The notes under the pieces were generated by a model that made no database searches, had not been told where the DNA came from, and worked only from the letters and a program-made list of their open reading frames with translations. Shown one piece after another: positions 52,301 through 61,929 of a stretch of 64,000 nucleotides of DNA. This DNA is from Zasmidium citrigriseum (lineage: Eukaryota; Ascomycota; Dothideomycetes; Mycosphaerellales; Mycosphaerellaceae). A program made the position numbers and the translations under genes. The stretch is from contig NHNW01000077.1 in the NCBI GenBank assembly GCA_002786025.1, positions 103,617 to 167,616 on the forward strand. The letters run 5' to 3'. Within the stretch, counting starts at the first letter, position 1; every line of letters begins with the position of its first letter.

Positions 52301-54700
52301 TACTAGACGCGTTACGTAAAGCGGGCCTTTAGTATAATATTACGAAATTAGAGTTTAAAGTAATAGAAACTAAGTACCTTAGCCTTATTATTACTACTAA
52401 GGGAATTTATATAGATATATAGAAGGTAGAAGCTATTAAGAACTAGCTAACCCCTAAAAATATTAAGGATATATAGTCCTTCCTTAGATTTACTAGCTTC
52501 TATAGATGTTTTATTCGAGCCTACTCGCGTATTATAAAGCTACTTACTAACGCTACCCGTAAGACGACTATAGGCTTCCGCTAGACTAACTCTTACTAGC
52601 GTACCTTTAATCTTATAAAATAAGCGTTCTTAGAGGAGCTAACTCTAGCTATATATAACCCTAACCTACCTATTATAGTAGAGACTAACGCCTCTAACTA
52701 CGTTACTACTAGCGTACTATCGTAACTTTATAGTAATATCTAGAAGCCTATAGTATATTTCTCGACGAAAATAAGCCTAGCTAAGTATAACTATAAGATT
52801 TATAATAAGGAACTACTAGCTATTACTAACGCTTTTAAGTAATAGCGCCCTAAGCTCGAAGGATACTTATAGCCCGTTAAAGTCCTTACTAATTACTATA
52901 ACCTAGAGTATTATATAACTACGAAATAGCTTAGCTATCGTTAAGCCCGCTAGAGCGAGTTCCTTAGCCGTTTTAACTTCTAGATTACCTATCGCCTAGG
53001 CGCCTAAGGGACTAAACCTAATAGTCTAATACGCTATACTACTACCTTACTATCTTATAATAATAATCCCTAGAAACTAGCCTAGTAATAGATAGTCCTT
53101 AAACTTTATAATATTAACCTATTGCTACGTCTCGCCGCCTCTACTAAAGCTACTAATAACGACGTACTACTCCTCGACCTATACGACCTATTTAATAGTA
53201 TTATAGCCTCTAGCTTAAGCGACCTAATAATTAATAAGATTAAGTAATACCTAGCGAATAGTATAGCGCCCTTACGAAATAGCCCTACCTACGTAATATT
53301 ACTCTCTAAATATAAAGTAAGAGATAGAAACCTTCTATACTATAGGGACTCTCTATATATACTAGATACTAATAGACTACGTATAAAAACTATTTACCTA
53401 TATTACTCGAACTACGCTACTAGATACCCTAGAAGGAACTACCTCTTTAAGCTAGTATTATAGCTCTACTACTAGCTTATACTACGCGAGGATATCGCGC
53501 GCTATACTACTAACTACTTTACCTATACTTATACTATAGCGAGCCGCTAGGCTAAGTATAGATTACTCTACCCTCTATCTACGCTAACGACTTAGTAGTA
53601 GTACGTTACTCTCGATTTTATTACTAGCCTACTACTAATAGTCCTCGATAAAGGTACTTAGTATAACGCTATCCTCGTAGTAGTAGATAGGCTTACTAAA
53701 ATAAAGTATCTAATTCCTCTACTTTATAATAATAATTAAGCTAACGCTAAGTATACTACGCGTTTATTCTATAAGAATATCTAGCGCCTATACGGAGTAC
53801 CTAAAACCGTTACGTCCGATCGTAGGCTATAGTTTATATCTACTTTCTAGAAGTCGTTCTATTAATTAATAGGTATAGACCTCTACCTAACTATAGCCTA
53901 CTACCCTAAGACTAATAGTTAAATAGAGCGAGTAAACTCTATTATCGAAGCCTATCTACGTACCTTTATTACCTATAGCGGTAATAACTAGAACTAGTAG
54001 CTACTAGCCGCTAAGTTTACTACTAATAGCTAGCGTTTAGATAGTATAAGAATATCGCCCTTCTACGCTAACTATAGTTACTACTCTCGTATAGGCGTTA
54101 AACTACTAACCTATACCTCCTCCTCTACTACTAATAACGATACTACCGCTTAGCGATTCGTATAGTATATTTACGATACCTAGTAGGCCGCTATTACGTA
54201 ACTATACTAGTCTTAGTTACTTATAGAATACTAAGCTAATAAGTACTACTATCTAGCGCTAGCTCTACGAGTTAGTAATAAAGTTTTCCTATTACTTAAA
54301 AGAATACTAACTAAGCGTAACGCTAAGTTAGAACTATAAAACTCTAGCCTATACGAAGTTACTAAAGTAGTATTACTATATACCTACTATTTAAACCTAC
54401 TCGTATCTATAAAGATCTATAACGTCTTCTATATTACGCTACTTATACTATTACTATACTACTCTCTAATATCTAGCTAGGATAACGCTCTACTACTACT
54501 AGTTAAGATTAATAGTAAAGAAGAGTTTAAAATCGAGGTAATCGTTAACGTATAGTTCTTTAGAAGTAAGTTTAAGTATAAGGTTAAATAGGTTAGATAT
54601 AATTATACTAAATAGATAAATATTAAGGATATTACGTACGCTACTAACGCTATCGAAGACTTCTATTACTACTACCCTAATAAGCGGCGCCCGCCTACTC
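49380..54700 (+). pseudogene. Degraded gag-pol region of the inserted Gypsy element
   Basis: Remnants of gag lie at about 49.38-50.70 kb. At 50521-50560 the place expected for the gag zinc knuckle has tyrosine codons at spaced positions, as TGC/TGT to TAC/TAT changes would give. Pol follows as described for the element. The coding sequence is closely related to the minus-strand fragments at 54975-57585. Only TAG and TAA stops were seen in the tracked frame. Confidence 0.75.
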
Positions 54701-54762
54701 GCCCCGTTATTACTATAATCTACCTTACTATACTATCTATAGCGTCGAGGACTCTACCCTTT

Positions 54763-54778
54763 AGGAGGGGGGGGGGGG
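54763..54778 (+). other. Polypurine tract
   Basis: An A/G-only run ending in twelve consecutive G (54767-54778), three bases before the 3' LTR. It is the plus-strand priming site expected in an LTR retrotransposon. It is the only such G run in the RIP block. Confidence 0.8.
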
Positions 54779-54781
54779 TAG

Positions 54782-54969
54782 TATTATAGATTATAGCGCC
54801 TAAGATTAGGTCTACGTAGATCTAAGTACGACTATATATACGTAATTATAGTTACGTAATCTAGCCTAACTTCCTTTCGTCTCGTCTTAAACTTCTTCCT
54901 TCCTTACGCCTTATTAGCCTAGTTATAAGTATCTATTAGATTTATTTACTTAACCCTCGTTTCTTAATA
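54782..54969 (+). repeat. 3' LTR of the inserted Gypsy element
   Basis: 188 bp, TATTATAG...TTCTTAATA, pairing with 48675-48862. It is followed by the second CGTAG (54970-54974). Confidence 0.88.
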
Positions 54970-54974
54970 CGTAG

Positions 54975-57585
54975 AACTAAAGGCCCCCTCTAAGCTTATT
55001 AATAAATAATACTAGTAAGGAAGCTAGAGATAATAAGGAGTAGATAAATCCTTTTTTAAGGTTCTCCTTTAGATAGTCGTAGAGTACCTTAAGCTCCTAT
55101 TATAATATTAAGTATAGTAGTCTATATAATAGCTACTTACTATCTTTAAGATTAATATAATAGTTAGCGTTTCCTTAATAGGGCGGAAGCTTACTAGTAT
55201 TATCTTTAGAAAAACGTCTAGATACTAGTACTATTTAGTAGGTAGTTAGTCCTTTAGATTAACCTTCTTCTTTACTTATATAGCTTATTCGATATCCCTT
55301 AGTAAGGCTAAGAAGATTATTATTCCCTACTATAAGGTTAGTTAATTAAAGATAGTAGTAGAGATTATATAGATATTAAGAGTATTAGTAGCCTTTATAG
55401 CTATAAGGGTATTAGGTTTCTTTAGTAGTAGTAGCTATAGCGATAGTACTACCTTATCTAAGTCTATAATAAATAGTTTTAGAGGAGTCTACGTCTATAG
55501 GCTACGTATTAATAAGTAAGATCGTTCGCGCGCTCTCTAGTAGCTTCTTATTAATCGCCCTAAATCTATAAGTAGTAGTATTATAGGCTATATCTATAGC
55601 TCTATTAGTATTAATATCTATAGTTACTATATTAGTAGTAGAATACTAGTAGCTTAGATCTATATCTAGTAGTAATTATAAGTAAGGCGGTAATAGTTAG
55701 AATTAAAGAGGATAACTTCCTACTTCTATAGCGTCCTTAGTAAGTACTACTTTAGCTAAGGGAGTCTAAGGATAACTAGGTAGTACCCTAGTCTCGTTAG
55801 ATAGAAGTAAATAGCCTCTTAGTAGCCCTAAATATCGATAAGTACTTACGTAATATAAGTAACGTCGTTAATAGCGCTACTATTAAAGGCTTCTAGTTAC
55901 TAGGGTATTAGTAGTTCTATAATAGTTAGGTTATAATTTTACGTAAAGTTAATATCTATAAAAGCGTATCTAGTATACCTATAGTCTAGTATATAATATA
56001 ATATAATATAATATAATATCTACTAATAATTCTAAAGCTAAGGCTCTTAATATATAAGGTAAGATAAGATAATCTTTATCTAGAAGTAACGCTACTTAGT
56101 CGAACAAAGATAAGCTAATTTAAAGAGTTCCTTTAGCTAGACTAGGTATTAGCGTTCGTAGCTTTTCGTAATAATACTAAGAATCTATATAACTATTAAT
56201 ATAATAAGGACTTTAAAGGCGACTTAACTTAGAGCCTATATATTTTCTAAGGTAGTAGTAGTATTAAGTTAGGTAGTAGTAGGCTCGCTAGTAGCTATTT
56301 TATAGAGCTAAGTAGCTTATTACTTATAGGCTTCTTTACTAGCAATAATAGGGTAGTTACTCTTCTAGTACCTAGCTTAATTATAAAATATATAGTAATT
56401 ATTCTTAATACGGTCTTCGCGCTTTTACTAGGTTAGTAGTCTACGTCTTATTATCGAAAAGTATATAGTATTACTACTTTAAGAGGTCGTAAGTAAGGCT
56501 AGTACTAATACGGGTACTATAGTTATAATAGTCGTTATTAGGCGCTAGGGGTTAGTTATTATTAGGTTTAGTACTAAGCCTACTTATACTAGGCTAGCGC
56601 TACTAGTATTATTCGATAAGGACTTATAAGTCTAGCCCTATATACTATAATTAGTACTACTAGTAGTCTTTACTATCTATAATACTTCCTTATAGTAGTT
56701 ACGAATATTATAATCGACCCCCTTAAGACGCTTATATAGCTCTTTAAAAGGAATACTTTAGGCGTCCTACTAACCTACTAACGCGTCCTTTAACTATTTA
56801 CTTAATCCTTTATAGAACTTAGTAAATAATAAGAGGTCTTTTAGGCTAATAATCTTATTAAGCCTTATAAACTTAGATTAGTAGTAGAGGAACTCCTTAC
56901 CCTCTTACTTTAGTTTATTAAGCTTATCTATAGCGACCTATTCTTCGAATACTTCGCTAAATATACTAGTAAGAACGCCTATTATAGCTTCTAAGCTAGC
57001 GAAATTAAATACTACTTAAGTACCTCTAATAGTAATATATAGGATAATTACCTTATAGGTCTTACTACTAAGATATATATATATATATATAAAAGTTAGT
57101 TATATACGTTAGGGTATCTATCTACGTTAACTAATAGCTTAATAGCTATCGTAACCTTCTATATCTTTAGCTTCTCTTTACTATTACTATTATATATCTC
57201 TAGATCTAGAAGCTTCTTACTCTTATAGTAGTAGCTACTACTAGTAGCTACGCCTATAGGTATAGATATCGTTAATAGTAGAATAGAGAATATAGGTATA
57301 GGAGGTAGTAGAGGACGAGCTTAGAGAGTAGTTACTTCGTTACGTAGGCGTTAAATATCGTCGTTATAGTAACGGACTTCTTCTTAGGCTTATACGAGTT
57401 ATTAGTTTATATAAGTAGCTTAGTCGTTAATAGCCTAGATAGAGGTAGTAGTTTATTATAGTTAATCTATAAGCTCTTAATATAAGTCTAAGACTTCCTT
57501 ATTTACTATTATACTCTATTCTTCTATAACTTAGCGCTATATCTCTAGATTAGTAAGTTAGTTCTTATATACTTATTAGCCTTTA
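54975..57585 (-). mobile_element. Ty3/Gypsy relic, gag to reverse-transcriptase 5' part (interrupted element)
   Basis: Minus-strand sequence homologous to 49370-51936 of the inserted element, including the gag segment (57080-57560 versus 49400-49830) and the run into the RT start just before the insertion site. It is therefore the same family as the element inserted in it. Similarity ends abruptly near 57.585 kb, short of a 5' LTR, so the outer element is truncated. Confidence 0.72.
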
Positions 57586-57589
57586 AAGA

Positions 57590-59077
57590 CCTTAAGGTTA
57601 TATTCTCTAGTAATACTATACTAGCTTATTTTATACTAGACTATAAGGCTATTCTTAAGACTAATACCTCTAATATTATTACTAATATAGTTCTCTTATA
57701 ATAAGACGATAGTAGTATCCTACGATTAGTAGCCTATATATCTAAGAAGATATTACTATAGGAGTATAATTATAATATCTATAATAAGGAGCTTCTTACT
57801 ATTATATAAGCGTTTAAAGAATAGCGCCCTAAGCTTATATTATACTAATTTAATAAGGAGATAGACGTTAAGTAAGTATAATATAATAAAGGAAAGCTAG
57901 TACTTATATTCTCTAACTATAAGAACTTTAAGTACTTTATAACTACTAAGTAGCTTAACTAATATTAAGCTTATTAGTCTAAGTTTATCTTATAGTTCTA
58001 CTTTAAGATTATATATTAACCTAGAGTCTAAGGTACTAAACCTAATAGCCTAACTTAGCGTCTATAAGATAAGCCTATAGCTAGTAATCCTTAACTTACT
58101 TAATAGAACTAAGTTATCTTACTACTAAGTAGGTTCCTTAACCTAAGCTCTAGTTTCGTATAGCTATCTATAGATACCTACTTAATAGCTAAGATTTATA
58201 GCGTATATACTAACCCTTATATTATTACTAGTAAAGCTACCTATTAGATCTAGAATAGCTAATATACTAAACTCCTAAGGGCTAATAAAGTTAATAACTA
58301 AGGCGCTACTATCGTTAATAGCCTTATCTATATTAAGACCTATTATAGGCTATATATATTATATATTTCTCTAGTTAAGGAGCTCTAATACTATATCGCG
58401 ATAGTATAATATAAATCTCTATTCTATAGCTATATTAGCTAAGCTAAGACGCTTAATATAATCTAATAAGACTATACGTAATTAGGTATCTTTTAGATAG
58501 TATAATAGGTAGTCTATACGTACTATAACTACCTCTTTAATAAGCTCTCTAATAACGTTAGAATAGCCCTACTATAACCTCTACCTATACTATCCTAGCT
58601 CTAGGATAATATCGCTAAAGACTTTATTATTAGACTCTCCTCTAGTAAGTCGTTAACTAATAGTAGCTTATATAATAACGTTTTTAGGATTACTAATTAT
58701 ATAGGATAGGGCGCTAAGCGTATAGTAGTTTAGTTTATAGAAGCTAAATATATTACTTACGTAGTTATAGACTAATATTACTAATATTATAGCCTACTAC
58801 TTTATATTATAAGTAATTATAGTATATAGTAGATAGTAAAGTAGTCTATAAGGTAGTTTAAATACTTATAAGTTAACTAGAAGTAGTCATTTTCTAACTT
58901 ATAAGTCTTTCTTAGGTATAGAGTTAGTAGGACCTTATACTTATAGTTAAGAGCTACTATCTAATAAGTCTTATATAGGATATACTAAGTTATATTACTA
59001 ATAAGAAGTAGTATATAAAAGATATTAGATATTATTATAGCTAATTAGTTAATTAGAGTATATATTAAAATCTAGAT
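57590..59077 (+). mobile_element. Gypsy RNase H-integrase fragment, plus orientation
   Basis: Opposite in orientation to the fragment on its left. RNase H-like sequence with LVAYISKKILL and YNYNIYNKELLTI lies at about 57.72-57.81 kb, then integrase-like sequence to ~58.9 kb. Frames are broken by TAA/TAG. It abuts the right inverted-repeat arm. It probably belongs to a different Gypsy lineage from the 48.7-54.9 kb element, because the RNase H text differs. Confidence 0.6.
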
Positions 59078-59255
59078 ATATTAACTATACTATAACTAGT
59101 TACCTAGAGATAATTTAGGGAAATTAATTAGAGCTATATATTAAATAAAATATCGATAACTAATATACTACTACTAGACTAATATAGTCTAGTAGTAGTA
59201 CGTCCGAGCCCGCTATACTCGAAAGGTATAGGGGATACCTTTTAAGGTAATCGGC
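59078..59255. repeat. Long inverted repeat, right arm with hairpin
   Basis: The reverse complement of 47385-47545. It contains the hairpin ATACTACTACTAGACT / AGTCTAGTAGTAGTA at 59165-59201 and the segment AAAATATCGATAACTAATA. Beyond it lies the plus-strand partial copy of the multi-intron gene. Confidence 0.75.
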
Positions 59256-59625
59256 CCTAATAACTATATATATAACTAGTTAGCTAACTACTTACGAAGT
59301 TAGTTCTATACCTAGAGGCGATAGTAAGCCTAGTAGTAACTCTAAGACCTCCGCTAATAGTAACTACTTCTATAACTAGTTACGTATATATATAGCTAAT
59401 TATATATAGACTACTTTAAGATACTAAAGTAGTACTACGATAGCGACGAGCTCTCCGACGACTCGAGCGACGAGGATAACGATAATAAGTAGTAAGTAAA
59501 AAGTAGTTAGGTAACTAGTTATGTAACTAACTATATTAGCGACCTTATCCTATCTATAAGCGCGACCGGCGATATAAAGGCCTATAAGACTCCTTCTTAT
59601 AGTAAGAAGGGCAACTAGTATATAG
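59256..59625 (+). pseudogene. Partial inverted copy of the multi-intron gene
   Basis: Plus-strand counterpart of 46640-46330. It retains exons reading GDELSD-type acidic sequence (about 59440-59490) and the AYKTPS segment (about 59580-59605). It also keeps three short introns with the AACTAGTT core (around 59273, 59373 and 59512). About 600 bp of the left copy (47.34-46.64 kb) is missing here. It is RIP-mutated throughout. Confidence 0.6.
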
Positions 59626-60234
59626 TTAAGAAATATATTTAAAATATATTTTTTTTTATATTACTTTACTATATTATTATTTATAGTTATATCTATTATT
59701 ATACTTTAATAATAAGACCTTAGATAGTAATAAAGAGATACTAGAGCGCTTTTATATACTCCTTCTTAGCTAAAGACTTATTATAATTATACTACTCTTA
59801 AAACTAACTTCTTTACTTTAGGTTATACTACTAGCTATAAGACTACTTATAATAGCTATAAGAAGATAAAGGATAGTAAAATATAGGAGATATATAGCTT
59901 CTATACTAAGGGTATATTAAGGAGCTAGTTAGGTAAGTAGAAGTTAAGGAATCTATCTATTAAGATACGTAATAAAGGTACTAAGAATATAAACTATCTA
60001 TTTATTACTATCTTTAAAGCTATAGACTATAAAGATATTAGTAGTTATTAGAGGCTCTATTATAATAAGAAGTAGTATAATTATACGTTTTAAGATACTA
60101 GATCTAATAAAGAAAGGTACTTTAAAGCCTAAGTATATAAGAGTATAGGATAAGTAACTATTTACTAAAGGTAATAACCTTATTAACGTTTAAGATATCT
60201 ATAATAAGTAGTAAAAGCTATAATATATTAATCT
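59626..60234. other. RIP-mutated sequence, identity unknown
   Basis: AT-rich with many TAG/TAA; no family motif could be read. It probably belongs to a degraded transposon between the gene copy and the next repeat. Confidence 0.4.
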
Positions 60235-60396
60235 TAATAATATAGGATAGTAAGGAGTAGGTATAAACCCTCTAATATCGAGAACTATAGGTAGCGCGTC
60301 TAAGGAAGCGCGTAAGAATCTATCTATAATCTAGAAAATACGCTAAGGAATATAGTTATATAGCTTAGATTATATAACCTAAGTTACCCCTATAAT
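60235..60396 (+). repeat. ~162-bp direct repeat, copy 1
   Basis: Core from GTAAGGAGTAGGTATAAACCC through AACCTAAGTTACC. It recurs at about 61717-61879. It could be the LTR of an internally deleted element (1.48 kb between copies). Differences are mainly transitions. Confidence 0.7.
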
Positions 60397-61428
60397 AGAT
60401 CTCCCTCTCTAAAGTACGTAGTACTAGTAAGCGTATATTAATTAATACCTTAATTAATCTATTTATTAATTATAACTAAGTAGGTATATATTTCATTTAT
60501 TAATCTATTAAAATAAGGGTATAGTAGGTAGGTATACCTATTAAATTAAGCTATTAGTAGCTCTTAAAACTAAAGTAGTTTCTCGAGCTATAATTAGCTA
60601 ATATCTAAAGTACGTATAAAAGTCGTAAGATAGTATAAAAGTAGTCGTTTATAGTAGTTTCTAGTATTAGCTAATTAGAGGCTAAGAAACTCTCTTAACT
60701 TTCTTATCTTTAATTATATACTCTTTCTTAAATAAAGTCGTCGTCTTTACTATTATAGGTAGTATTATAGGTACTAGTAGAGGCGAGTACGTTACTAAAG
60801 GTATTATTAGCGTAGAGGTTACGTATAGTAGTAATTAGGTCGTTATCTAGCTCTAGTCGCCTTATATAGTTAGTAACCTCTTAAGATAACTACTAGTAAG
60901 GTTAGCCTAGTATTAGTACTATTAAAGCGTACTACTTAGTATCGCTAAGAGCCTATTAGACGTAGTTAACTTAGTCTATATCGCTTAAAGAGGTATATCT
61001 AGCTACGTCCTTAAAGGCGCTAAAAAAGTTATTAATTTACTACTATAGTATTATCTTAAGCTTAAAGAATATAGCTCTACCTTTCTTAACCTTAAAGCGT
61101 ATACTATAGAAGGGATTAAGAGTCGATATAACGTTCTTAACGCTATAGAACGTAGTAGTATACTTAATCTTAGTATAGGCCTAGCTAGTAACGTTACTAA
61201 TAGTAGTCTTAATAGCGTATTACTTACTCTAGTAGTAGTATTACTCGTATTTAAAGTAGGCCCTTATCTTATACTTCTACTTATTAAAGGTAATACTATC
61301 TTCTTCGTATCTAGCCTATACTCGTAGTAGTAGAATTATAATCTTACTCTTACTCTTATTCTTACTCCTATTATAGGTATTATTATACTTAGCTTTAGGC
61401 TTAAAGTAGTCTTCTTACTTAATACTTA

Positions 61429-61486
<58 letters not shown>

Positions 61487-61716
61487 CTTAGTATTATAGA
61501 GTCGTTAGTCTTAGATCTTAGAGTCTTAGTATCTTAAGAGTTATTAGTCTTAGTAGTCTTAGAATCTTTATACTTATAGAGTCTACTACTTACTATTATC
61601 GTCGTTATTATAGAGGTATAAGATATAATTACCTTAACTCGCTTCTTAAAGAGCTTCTATAGAAGCGACGATACGAGAACCTTAATAGCGCTAGTATAGT
61701 TTAAAGTGACCTATAG
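60397..61716. other. Internal region between the ~162-bp direct repeats
   Basis: RIP-mutated. On the minus strand, protein-like stretches (for example FKDVARYTSLSDID around 61.0 kb and a region around 60.9 kb) suggest a gag-like frame, but no diagnostic motif is left. It also contains a GTA/TAG microsatellite. Confidence 0.4.
61431..61486. repeat. (GTA)n microsatellite
   Basis: About 18 uninterrupted GTA/TAG units. In a RIP background this may derive from a CAG/CTG-type repeat, since C-to-T change of CAG yields TAG. Confidence 0.85.
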
Positions 61717-61879
61717 TTATAATACGAGGTAGTAAGGAGTAGGCGTAAACCCTCTAATATTAAGAACTATAGGTAGCGCGTCTAAAGAAACGCGTAAGAA
61801 TCTATCTATAAGCTAGAAAATACGCTAAGAAACGTAGTTATATAACTTAGATTACGTAACCTAAGTTACTACTATAATA
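61717..61879 (+). repeat. ~162-bp direct repeat, copy 2
   Basis: Matches 60235-60396 in the same orientation (GTAAGGAGTAGGCGTAAACCC to AACCTAAGTTACT). Confidence 0.7.
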
Positions 61880-61929
61880 CTTAACTATAAGACTATTATT
61901 AAGCGAGTTATTTTAGTTTTTAATAATAT

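Larger units (their letters stand above)
48675..54969 (+). mobile_element. RIP-inactivated Ty3/Gypsy chromovirus-type LTR retrotransposon
   Basis: A 6295-bp element with two 188-bp LTRs, a 5-bp target duplication (CGTAG) and a polypurine tract with a 12-G run (54763-54778) just before the 3' LTR. Internal order is gag, then RT (FYVNY at 51937-51951; YLNNILIYS at 52237), RNase H (~52.64-52.90 kb), integrase (~53.55-54.2 kb) and a chromodomain-like end (~54.54-54.69 kb). This order and the terminal chromodomain define Ty3/Gypsy chromoviruses. Every frame is broken by TAG/TAA, so it cannot encode a functional product. It inserted into a related element in the opposite orientation. Confidence 0.88.
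45660..61920. other. RIP-saturated AT-rich transposon block
   Basis: From about 45.66 kb the composition switches abruptly. CA and TG dinucleotides almost vanish (for example none in 46381-46440 or 49441-49500) while CG and TA stay common. Reading frames of recognisable proteins are broken mainly by TAG and TAA. This is the expected end state of C-to-T mutation at CpA on both strands. The block contains nested LTR elements and inverted copies of a multi-intron gene. CA/TG return at about 61.93 kb. Confidence 0.9.
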
